NCBI RefSeq assembly: GCF_963678635.1 | Contig: NC_087065.1 | Coordinates: forward strand, 57,748,754 to 57,812,753 | Length of the DNA stretch: 64,000 bases | Reading direction: 5' to 3' | Source: Symsagittifera roscoffensis | Taxonomy: Eukaryota > Xenacoelomorpha > Acoela > Convolutidae | Part shown: positions 1 through 8,984 of the stretch, in pieces | Numbering within the stretch: position 1 is the first letter of the stretch | Layout of the letters: each line of letters begins with the position of its first letter | Position numbers and translations under genes: made by a program | Notes under the pieces: generated by a model | The model's database searches: none | What the model was told of the DNA's origin: nothing | The model's input: the letters and a program-made list of their open reading frames with translations, nothing else

Positions 1-1657
1 CACAAGACGTGCAGAGGGAACTGAACTCAGACTGTAACTTGGGTGACCTGAACATCATCTATAAATTGATGGCGACAGCTTCTAAGAGCAACGAAGAAAA
101 CAAAGTAGAGTTTGCTGGCTGGGGACCAGAGGACTGGGTCAAACCTGGTAGCTGTCTGGCAGAAGCCTGTGGACTGGAGGGTCACATCTGTGGATGTCTG
201 GATTGCGTAAAGACCCTGGAGAAACAACACAAGTAATTGATGATATTGTTTGGGAACATTGTGATGAAGGCGAAAACGGAAACGAAACTGATTGCAGATT
301 GCCATGGAGGAACCGAGGTGGAGCTAGTGACTGCACTAGGGTTATGCAGCATGTTTGGTTCTCTAGAGTCACTATTGAGTCTACAATAAAAACATGAGAT
401 GGTTACGACTATCAGTGCAGAAGTTTTTCCTGGAGTGTTGCAAACCGAGCAGAAATATATTTGAAAGTGAAGAGAAGCGATCGAGGCGGATATGAACATC
501 CGGCACAGTGAAACCTATCGTAGACCAATGGGAGCGAGATATTTTGTGGCATCAACTCTAGCTCCAATGTGCAAGAGCAGATACCCAGTGCATTTCGTAG
601 CGGTGGATGTGAAAAGCACGAGAACGATCGTGGATCAAGCCTTCTCAGTACCAATATGCGTAAGACTAGCGAGAATGTCAGAAAAATCTTACGAGTTACT
701 GTGCAAAATGTTCTCAGCAGTCCCGGAGAGAACCAAAGAGGAATTAGAATCGATACTGGGAAAAAAAGTTCATGGGATACGTCAACGGGAACTTAGTGAC
801 TTTGAAATACAAAAGCAGAAAGGATCAACAGTCACGAATTAAAATGCAGTAGATGAGAATGATGAAGCCCACCGAGGGATGATGGAAGTGGAACTGGAAG
901 CTTCGGGAAAGCGTAATTGGAGGAGCATCAAGTCAACACATGATGAGTTCCCCTGCCATTGCTTGCTACAAACATGGTGGTACCGCGGGCGTACTAATCT
1001 GGTAATGATCTGGGACTGCGGAGATCTGCTCTCCATGGGTTTATCAGATTCATTACAGCTCATAACGAAAGTGATAGTAGGAGTTATGATGGCGATACGA
1101 TGGCTTTTTGACAAAAGAACAGTTATAGGAATTGGATTGTCTAAAATATTTAGATCCTTTTGAGATATTGTGCAGAGTTTCGAATATTCCGATGAAGCTA
1201 TGGGTCACAAGACGACTGATGCCATGGCTCAGAGCCAAGATTATTATACGAGTGCATGGTTATACGAGTAGGCCAAGAAGCATTTGTCGAAGCACAGTAG
1301 AGTGCATATCAGCTAAACATTGGAGCAGGAGCTTTTAAGCGAGCTTTTGTAACTCATTGGGGAACAGTAACCACCGCAGTGAAGAGAACTTCTAGGACAA
1401 AGGAATGTGACCGAAGGGAAAAAGAAGAGATGTTGAAGAAAGACTTAGAGAGAAACGTGACGTTGTGCTCCCACAACAAATTCTGCCGAAACAGAGAAAC
1501 TAACGTTGACCCTCTACCTTGTTGTAAACAAAGAGTAGAAGAGCAGAAGTGTTAGAGAACTGCTTCCAAAAGCATCAGAAAAGCTACCGACGTGTTGCAA
1601 GATACAGAGACTGAAAATGCGGAGTCAATATCGCAGGTTGAGGAGATGGAACATTGA
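1..1657 (+). pseudogene. Decayed 3' end of the accessory cistron of giant LTR element D
   Basis: This stretch is collinear, at the DNA level, with 46,711-48,412 of element B, and both end in the same Met-Glu-His-stop (stop at 1,655-1,657). In B the region encodes the C-terminus of the accessory polyprotein. Here the frame is broken repeatedly, with a stop at about 235 and further indels and nonsense changes up to about 1,560, so no long product can be made. The first frame still carries the Cys/His motif C-x4-C-x4-H-x-C-x4-C at about 150-212, which is also present in B and in the diverged element C. The element runs off the left edge of the window. The function of the intact protein is unknown; assignment to this element family is secure. 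Confidence 0.9.
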
Positions 1658-2472
1658 CAAATGGCCGAAAAACAAGATGCAAAAAGAAAGGAAATTAGAA
1701 GAATTTAGAAGTTATAGAACTTTTAAGCGACAAACAAAAGAAACAAAGAAGCAACAAAAGAGAAAATGTTAACACTCAGAATTGTTTTGTGTGTGACAAA
1801 AACTCAAACGAGAAACAAAGTAACTAAGTTTGCAATTGAAATTGAAAAGAAAAGATTTAGTTGAGCTTTGAAGATTAAAGAAGTTGTCGCATTTATAAAT
1901 TTGAATTATGATTTTAGTTAGTGGCTTTAGAGACCTTTACTATTGCTTTAGAAAGTCTAGAAGAGTATAAAAAAATATTCCAGCCTGCACGGTTGTTTTT
2001 TATCAACTAAGACGACTGATCACTTTGTGGTGACATGAAAGGCTGGGTAATCTCTTGAAGAGGGAGATTATTTCATTGTTCCTTCCAACCACCGAGCTCC
2101 TTAGTTTTAATGTTTAGGACCAATAACAACTAAATTTCCAAAGCGAGAAGCATAGTAGGATAATTTTAGCTTGTTGGTTGGCAGGACTGTCCTGCAACCC
2201 AACACCTTTTAAAACCTAAGAGAAAAAGTTTTAAATCAGGGCATTGACATTGGAAGTCGGAAAAATGTTTTATCTTAAGCCATATCCTCGAAAGTGCAGA
2301 TTGGTGAAAAAATTTGGAAGGCTGTAATAGTGTGGTATGATGCCATTTATATTCTGCAGTGAGTTGATATGAGTGAGGTGGATAAAAGTAATTTCACACA
2401 TTTTGTAAATTCTGTTCGATGGCACCGTACCATTTTGATGAAGACTACGAGACTCAATGAGAACATTGACCG
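1658..2472 (+). other. 3' untranslated region of element D
   Basis: Non-coding stretch homologous to 48,413-49,184 of element B and, inverted, to 8,209-8,984 of element A. It contains a near-perfect palindrome (arms 2,173-2,187 and 2,189-2,203 around a single T, core GCAGGAC-T-GTCCTGC), also present in the other copies, and a smaller hairpin at about 2,050-2,072 (TAATCTC/GAGATTA). No coding potential is seen. Confidence 0.75.
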
Positions 2473-2487
2473 GGCTGTCCGGTGAGT
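2473..2487 (+). other. Degenerate polypurine tract of element D
   Basis: CTGTCCGGTGAG lies just before the LTR and corresponds to the TGTCCGGGGAG that abuts the 3' LTRs of B and C. One G to T change interrupts the G run. In LTR elements this is where plus-strand DNA synthesis is primed. Confidence 0.6.
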
Positions 2488-3146
2488 GTTTGACATTCGA
2501 CCAGAATGTACGAAAATGCAGTTTCGCATTCGAAATTTTATCGATCACAAAAAGAACATCAACCTGGAAGATTGATGGTTTTCATGGATTAGCGACGTTA
2601 TTTGAACAATTAGACAAATCGGGAGGGGTCAGTTTTAACTGACATGCTAATTTTTGAAATTTTGATTGGGACGTGAACGACTCGTAACCTTTTTATATTT
2701 CGCACACACTGCAACGGCGAAACACAACAACAATAGTTGCAGGAGAAACAACTACGAAAAAACGACAACTGATTGAAATTGTAATTGGAGATTCTCAGGA
2801 ACCATTCCGAGTTGTAACGATTGTGCTGTTACAATCGTTACAACGTAGAACCCGAGAAAAGAAGAGCCCTCCGGAAAGAAATAGGAATGCTATTTCCCCG
2901 GATTCCAGAATCCGGAGGGGTCTCGGGCGGAGAACTCAAACTGTTTAACATAAACTTTTAGCTCCTGGTCATGCCCTGAATTGAATTTAATTAACATCCA
3001 GATTCATTTTCAGATAATGAGAAGCTAGGAGTTGAGGGACAGGGTTGATCCATCTTCGATGGAGATGATGATTTTTATCTACTGAACAAAAAAAATCGTA
3101 ATATAATAAATAGAAGTAGCCCCGTTTTTAGGAGTGAATGTTACAA
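2488..3146 (+). repeat. 3' LTR of element D, internally deleted
   Basis: It starts with a variant of the family terminus (TGTTTGACATTCG) and ends GAATGTTACA. The body aligns in blocks with the 921-925-bp LTRs of B: the block around 2,970-3,135 ends TTTTTAGGAGTG and then jumps straight to the LTR terminus, so about 275 bp are missing. The middle (2,520-2,760) is diverged from B. A perfect 14-bp hairpin lies at 2,811-2,844. This is the oldest-looking LTR of the family in the window. Confidence 0.75.
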
Positions 3147-3454
3147 CTTATGAAAAAATGTATTTCACCCCAAAATCAAGATTAAGCGTTGCTGAAGGTT
3201 AAACTTCCAAATATGACCGACTGGCACATTACGCACTCGTTATCAGTCCCTACACTTTTCTGCCATTCTTTTAAATGGAATTCGAGCAAATTTGACATTT
3301 GGGCAATTAAAACTGCTGAACGATTAGACAAATCGGAATAGGTCAGTTTTAACTGACATGCTAACTTATCGAGCAAAATTCCAGCCTGCATGGAATATTC
3401 CAGCCTGCACACTTTTCTTTGTTCAAATTTACCGCTTGTGTGTTTTCATATCAT
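3147..3454. repeat. Mobile-element debris, including a family-C LTR terminus
   Basis: 3,165-3,232 closely matches 52,432-52,499, the U3 end of the LTR of element C in the same (minus) orientation, but without its polypurine tract. Around 3,318-3,365 is a short repeat of sequence found at 2,607-2,655 in LTR D (TCAGTTTTAACTGACATGC in both). The phrase ATTCCAGCCTGCA, also found in the element D 3' UTR near 1,979, occurs twice near 3,380-3,410. No gene is seen. Confidence 0.5.
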
Positions 3455-3712
3455 ATGCGCGCTGGGCTTTCCTCTTCTGGTAATCTTACCAAATCTCGCC
3501 GTCCCAGCCGTAGGCGAGTTAAGTTTCCTTGGCGTAACTAGACGCAAGAACAAGTGACCTGGTGAATCGACCTCCAAATCGACCTCAGTTTATACCACTC
3601 ATTTTTTTATTTCATCGCGTTTGCCTCAGCAATTTTAAACCCTAAGTGAAAGTATTCATAAATCAACCCAAAGAGCTTCCTTCTTCACCCCAGTTGTCTG
3701 TGTTTCAAGTTG

Positions 3713-4195
3713 ATGCCGCGATTCCAGACAAGACGCATCCCTGAGTTCTCACAGAAACTAGTTATCGGGACTTTGAGGACCAAATATATCAAACCAGCTG
3801 TAGTAAAATCAACAATTCACTCCTACCGCGGCGCAACGCTTCATGATCTGTTTGAAACAATTTTGCAATACAGACCGAAGCGCTTAAATAAATTAACAAT
3901 AGTTGCTGGATACAATGACAACAGGCTGCATCCACAAGAATTAGAACAGCAGTGGAATAACTTGATTAACCTCGTCACTAACAAGTTTCAGCCCAAGACA
4001 CTGATCAAAACAAGTCAGAACTCTAATAATTCCGAAGTAATCCGCAAAATTTATTATCATAATCATGTGCTGTTTGATTTGATAAATAGATTTGTACACC
4101 CACATAAACTTATTTTTTCACCTAACCTCAACCTAAATCTAGCCCCTCAAAATTTCTGCCGTGATGGTCTCCATTTTGGCAAATTTAATCTATAA
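3713..4195 (+). pseudogene. LINE ORF1 with degenerate SGNH/GDSL esterase domain
   Basis: An open frame of 161 codons with the order of SGNH-hydrolase blocks: a beta strand followed by Ile-Gly-Thr-Leu where Gly-Asp-Ser-Leu is expected (about residue 19), a Gly-containing second block (Tyr-Arg-Gly-Ala), Ala-Gly-Tyr-Asn-Asp for block III (about residue 67), and Asp-Gly-Leu-His-Phe near the end, which is the usual Asp/His pair. The nucleophilic Ser is therefore missing while the Asn and Asp-His are kept. Esterase plus PHD-finger ORF1 proteins are known from CR1-like non-LTR retrotransposons, and a PHD ORF follows 37 bp downstream. The start is the ATG at 3,713. A 28-codon Arg-rich frame at 3,455-3,541 lies upstream and is probably LINE 5' sequence. 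Confidence 0.65.
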
Positions 4196-4232
4196 GTTCT
4201 CGCGCTAACTTGACACCACCGTCCTTCCTAAA

Positions 4233-4568
4233 ATGGCCATTCAAACACACTGCCTTATTTGTAAAAACAACCTGAGAGGCGGAGATGTTTGGTGCTTCAC
4301 ATGCCCAGGCTACATGCATGTAAAATGCAGCGGCCTAGCCCGCAGCAGTGATCACTTTGACGATTTCAGTTGTCATCGCTGCACCTCCCAATTTCATTCA
4401 GCTAACGACAAGTATGAATGCAATTCCCCAACTCTAGCTACAACCACGCTCCCCCAAATGAACCCTCACCCTTTCACTGCCCCACACTCACAAAACTCAG
4501 TAGAGTCTTCCTATATAGAAACTAGAACAATACAAGACCCATGGTCAAACCCCTGCCAGAACTCATAG
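4233..4568 (+). pseudogene. LINE ORF with N-terminal PHD-type zinc finger
   Basis: The 111-codon frame begins with a complete C4HC3 pattern: C-x2-C-x10-C-x2-C-x4-H-x2-C-x14-C-x2-C within the first 50 residues, as in PHD fingers. After it come low-complexity Pro/Thr/Asn residues. It follows the SGNH frame by 37 bp and is followed, in another frame, by the conserved N-terminal region of the LINE reverse transcriptase protein. The frame probably ran on into the RT polyprotein and was cut by a frameshift near 4,550. In CR1-like elements such fingers are thought to act in nucleic-acid or chromatin binding; here only the fold is visible. Confidence 0.65.
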
Positions 4569-6133
4569 AAACCACCAGCAAAATATACACCGAATTGGTC
4601 CACTGGAAACCGGTCTTTATGATCTTGTCAAAAAATAAAGTTGTTTTTAACTTCATTGAAAACCTCAATAGAACTTTGAACAGCCTAATAGAAAACAACA
4701 AAAATACCTTCGCAATGCACGCAGCAAGGAGTTTTCCACACTCAATACTGTGCAAAACAAAGTCCGAAATGATGGATCTTTATCCAAAACAAAAGCAAGG
4801 CAACTTAAGCAATGGTAAGACGGAGACCTGGATGGACTATATAACGAAGGGAAGGCGCTGCAAATGCGCTTGTTGAAAGGAAGTAGAAGAATAACTGAAA
4901 CTGAAGCACAACAGTTCAACAAACTAATGAATACTCGAAAAATATCAAGCCCAATTGCAAAACTAACAGACGCATCTAATGGCGTTCTTTCGCTCGACGA
5001 GATTGTCAAAGGTAAGACAGTAGAAGAGACTCTTATAGAGAAGCACCCCCACCATCTAAACCAATTGATGAGGACTATATTACACCAGTCTCAAACGAAA
5101 CTATTCCTTACCATCCATTGATATTTGATCAGATAAACGGTCAACATATCAAGAAGGCAGCCATGAGAACGCACGGATTGCATGGACCATCTGGCCTCGA
5201 TGCAAATGAATGGAGACCTATTTTAACACACTTCGGGCAACAATCAGTTGAGATTTCAAAAACATTTGCTAAAATTGCCAAAAAATTGGCCCCCGAAGAA
5301 CTAAATCTAGAACTAATGGAACCATATAACGCATGCAGATTAATACACTTAGATGAGAATTAAGGGGTAAGACCCATAGGCATAGAAGAAGTCATGCGTA
5401 GCATAATAGGGCGAACAGTAACCAAATGCCTGAAAAACGAACTCATGTTGCTCGGTTCGAACTACCAACTCTGCCTAGTACAAAAATGTGGCATTGAACA
5501 TGCAATCTACACGCTAAGAGATCAATACAGCAAAACTTCCGCCGATGCTGTTTTACCGATAGATGCCGAAAACGCTTTCAACTCGCTGAACCGAAAGCTG
5601 GCATTGAAAAACATCGAAAAAAACTGCCCTTCTCTTTTAACAGCGATTAAGAACTCCGACTCCAATCCATCTAAACTGTTTGTTAACAAAAAAACATTCT
5701 ACTCTCAAGAAGGGACAACTCAGGGGGATCCACTAGCAATGGCCATGTACGGTCTAGCCATAATACCCCACATGAAACTTTGTTTCACTGGGTAAATTTT
5801 TCGGCTACCACATGAAAGCATCCAAATGCCAACTCATTGTCAAGGATGAAAAACTCGGTGAAGCTCAGAAAATCTTCGCAAAAACAGGAATCACTATAAA
5901 GGCAGGAGCCCGAGTGCTTGGTTCAGTAAAGGAACAGAATCTTAATGTAAAAAGTTCCTAGAATTTCAACAGAATGAGCAAATAAAAATTTTGAAAAAAC
6001 TAACGAAAATCGCTAAAACCTCGCACAACAACAATTATTACCTAACCTAGTCGGTAAAGATACTTTAAACCCCCAGTTCCGAGAGATATCTCCCTTACCA
6101 CTTAAAATGTACGGGCTTAACATCAAGCGGTCA
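4541..6133 (+). pseudogene. LINE reverse transcriptase, frameshifted, catalytic YxDD region missing
   Basis: Successive frames (4,541-4,876; 4,864-5,121; 5,118-5,363; 5,394-5,795; about 5,796-6,133) form one RT protein. Visible RT blocks are Val-Arg-Pro-Ile-Gly near 5,368, motif A (Ile-Asp-Ala-Glu-Asn-Ala-Phe-Asn, about 5,563) and motif B (Gln-Gly-Asp-Pro-Leu, about 5,721). After Ala-Met-Tyr-Gly-Leu-Ala-Ile-Ile-Pro the sequence jumps to a Phe-Gly-Tyr...Ala-Ser-Lys-Cys block that normally lies after the Tyr-x-Asp-Asp active site, so roughly 35-40 residues including the catalytic pair are gone. The protein is interrupted at 6,133 by an LTR of element A and resumes at 25,200. It cannot be active. 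Confidence 0.8.
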
Positions 6134-6398
6134 TGTAACATTCGCCCGGAAGTACATATCGACGGAAATTAGAGCTAAGCTGTAAAACGACTGGCCAGCG
6201 TCTAAACAGAGCTCTACATGCTTTTCACCGTCTCTATCAAAGCCAGTTCTTTTGGTGGTCTTTCTAACATTGGGTCGACAAAAACGATACTGTTCTCCGG
6301 TTTCGACCAGAACGCTCAAATTAACTTACTTACATGCAGAATTAGTGAGCTCATGGCTGGGTCTCAGTATCCCCAGACCACGAGGTCACTCCTAAAAA
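6134..6398 (-). repeat. LTR fragment of element A (duplicated junction)
   Basis: Begins with the intact LTR terminus TGTAACATTCG (reading the plus strand) and matches the outer 265 bp of the LTRs at 24,280-25,199 (same orientation) and 26,550-26,814 (inverse). It keeps the TATA-like TTTATA/TATAAA segment found in B near 26,729. It is the best-preserved 3' terminus of element A. Confidence 0.85.
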
Positions 6399-7260
6399 TT
6401 GCCAAAAAATTGGCCACCGAAGAACTAAATCTAGAACTAATGGAACCATATAACGCATGCAGATTAATACATTTAGATGAGAATTAGGGGGTAAGACCCA
6501 TAGGCATAGGAGAAGTTATGCGTAGGATAATAGTGCGAACAGTAACCAAATGCCTAAAAAACGAACTCATGTCGCTCGGTTCAAACTACCAACTCTGCCT
6601 GGTACAAAATGTGGCATTGAACATGCGATCCACACGCTAAGAGATCAAAACAGCAAAACTTCCGCCGATGCTGTTTTACTGATAGATGCCGAAAACGCTT
6701 TCAACTTGCTGAACCGAAAGCTGGCATTGAAAAACATCGAAAATAACTGCCCTTCTCTTCTAACAGCGATTAAGAACTCCGACTCCAATCCATCTAAACT
6801 GTTTGTTAACAAAAAAACAATCTACTCTCAAGAAGGGACAACTCAGGAGGATCCACTAGCAATGGCCATGTACGGTCTAGCCATAATACCCTCATGAAAC
6901 TTTGTATCACTGGGTAAATTTTTCGGCTACCACGTGAAAGCATCCAAATGCCAACTCATTGCCAAGGATGAAAAACTCGGTGAAGCTCAGAAAATCTTCG
7001 CAAATACAGGAATCACTATAAAGGCAGGAGCCCGAGTGCTTGGTTCAGTAAAGGAACAGAATCTTAATGTAACAAATTCCTCGAAGTTCAACAGAATGAG
7101 CAAATCAAAATTTTGAAAAAACTAACGAAAATCGCTAAAACCTCCCACAACAACAATTATTACCTAACCTAGTCGGTAAAGATACTTTAAACCCCCAGTT
7201 CCAAGAGATATCTTCCTTACCACTTAAAATGTACGGGCTTAACATCAACAAAATGTACGG
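6399..7260 (+). pseudogene. Second (duplicated) copy of the LINE RT segment
   Basis: Repeats 5,271-6,133 with about the same frame breaks: frames at 6,399-6,487, 6,550-6,897 and 6,934-7,116. Motif A (Ile-Asp-Ala-Glu-Asn-Ala-Phe-Asn) is present; motif B reads Gln-Glu-Asp-Pro-Leu instead of Gln-Gly-Asp-Pro-Leu, a change at a conserved Gly. The Tyr-x-Asp-Asp region is missing exactly as in copy 1. The 3' join to the LTR has lost the first bases of the LTR and gained a short repeat (AAAATGTACGGG twice, near 7,227 and 7,250). Confidence 0.8.
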
Positions 7261-8194
7261 GCCCGGAAGTACATATCGACGGAAATTAGAGCTAAGCTAT
7301 AAAACGACTGGCCAGCGTCTAAACAGAGCTCTACATGCTTTTCACCGTCTCTACCAAAGCCAGTTTTTTTGGTGGTCTTTCTAACATCGGGTCGACAAAA
7401 ACGTTACTGTTCTCTGGTTTCGACCAGAAAGCTCAAATTAACTTACTTACATGCAGAATTAGTGAGCTCATGGCTGGGTCTCAGTATCCCCAGACCACGA
7501 GGTCACTCCTAAAAATTGCGAAATCGTAATTTGAGAGTTTGTGAAAACTACCGAATTTTTGGGAAATTCATCTCAATGGTCAAAACAATTGTGTCTTCCA
7601 GTTCCAGAGAAAAAAGTGATCGACAAAAACCTCTCTAACTTTAAAACCCTAACATTAAAAGGAAAGTAGACTCAAGGAAACAGAATGTTGTCTTTTGTTT
7701 CAAAACCAAGTTTGGCGTCGTATTTAATGAATAAAACACTATAGCGATTCTTGAATTAGTTGATGTGTTTTAAACCACCATCATATCAAAACTTGTATAC
7801 CACCAAATTAATGTACAATTTCTTTCGTTTCAAAAACGAAATTCAAAAAAGTCAATTGATTTTTTTAAGGAAAACACAAGGATTTCTTTGTAGCAATTAT
7901 CTGGTTTTATGTTTTGAACGGTCTCTGCTAACTCTGCTATTCGTTGTTATCGTAGTTATTTTCGCAATTCTCGTAGTTATCACTATCGCAACTATTGTTG
8001 TTCTGATTTTCTTCTGGTTTTCTTCCAAAATGGCGACTTCTCAGTTTGAATTTTTAAAATTTCAAAATACCAGAATAAGCCTAATTGTCCCAATAACCTC
8101 ACTAATCTCTCAAAACTGTCAATTCGGAAGGTTAGCTATTAACTATTCAAAATCGCCGAATCTGCATTTTCGTTCAATCTGGTCGAATGTCACA
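7261..8194 (-). repeat. 3' LTR of element A with a replaced interior
   Basis: The outer 265 bp (7,261-7,525) and the inner 280 bp (about 7,915-8,194, ending CGAATGTCACA) match the 5' LTR at 24,280-25,199. The middle, about 7,526-7,914, bears no resemblance to the corresponding 24,545-24,885 and is AT-rich sequence of unknown origin. The outermost ten or so bases of the terminus are missing at 7,261. No gene is seen in the replaced part. Confidence 0.8.
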
Positions 8195-8208
8195 CACTCC
8201 CCGGACAA
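8195..8208 (-). other. Polypurine tract of element A
   Basis: Read on the minus strand, TTGTCCGGGGAGTG directly precedes the 3' LTR terminus TGTGACATTCG. It matches the tract of B at 49,185-49,199 and the internal copies of the same motif in all elements. Confidence 0.7.
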
Positions 8209-8984
8209 CCCGGTCAATGTCTCCATTGAATCTCGCAATGTTCGTAAAATTGGTACAGTGTCATCGAACAGAATTTACAAAATGCACGAAATCACTCTTA
8301 CCCAGGTCATATTGACTCACTGCACATTATAAATGGCATCATACTACACTTTTATAGCCTTCCAAATTCTTTCACCAATCTGCACTTTGAGGATTTAAGA
8401 TAAAAGTTTTTTTTGACTTCCAATGTCAACGCCCTGATTTAGAAGTTTTTCTCCTAGGTTTTAAAAGGTGTTAGTTTGCAGGACATTCCTGCCAAACAAC
8501 AAACTAAACTTATCCTATTATACTTCCTCCCTTCGGAAATCTTGGTTGTTATTGTCCTGACTATTAACATTAAGGAACTCTGTGGTTAGAAAGAACACTG
8601 AAACAATCTCCTTCTTCGAGATATTACCCAAGCCTTTCATGTCACCACAAAGTGATCATTTTACTAGTTGATTAAAAACCATCATGTAGGCTAGAATATT
8701 TAAATATATTCTTTACTCAAGCCTTTCTAAAAAATAGTGAGTGTCTCTAAAGCCACTAACTAAAATCAAAATATAAATTTATAAATGCAACAAATTCTTT
8801 AATGCTCAAAGCTCAAGTAAATGTTTTTTTTTTAGTTTCAATTGCAAACTTAGTTGCTTTGTTTCTCATTTGAGTTTTTGTCACACACAAAACAATTCTG
8901 AGTTTCAACATCTTCTCTTTTGTTGCTTCTTTGTTTCTTCTTTTTTCGTCGTTTAGAAGATCTTAACTTCTAAACTCTTCTTTT
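8209..8984 (-). other. 3' untranslated region of element A
   Basis: Reverse complement of the 3' UTR type seen at 48,413-49,184. It holds the same GCAGGA/TCCTGC palindrome (8,470-8,505) and the GTCACCACAAAGTGATCA block near 8,640. On its gene side it joins the accessory cistron abruptly at about 8,985, the breakpoint of an internal deletion of about 5.7 kb relative to B. Confidence 0.7.

Larger units (their letters stand above)
5271..7525. repeat. Tandem duplication (about 1.13 kb) spanning the LINE/LTR junction
   Basis: Unit 1 (5,271-6,395) and unit 2 (6,396-7,525) each consist of about 860 bp of LINE RT followed by about 265 bp of the inverted LTR of element A. The units meet at the shared string CCTAAAAATTGC. 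They differ by scattered substitutions and by a small rearrangement at the second LINE/LTR join (about 7,245-7,262). Both units carry the same loss of the YxDD region, so the duplication came after that loss and after insertion of A. Confidence 0.8.
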
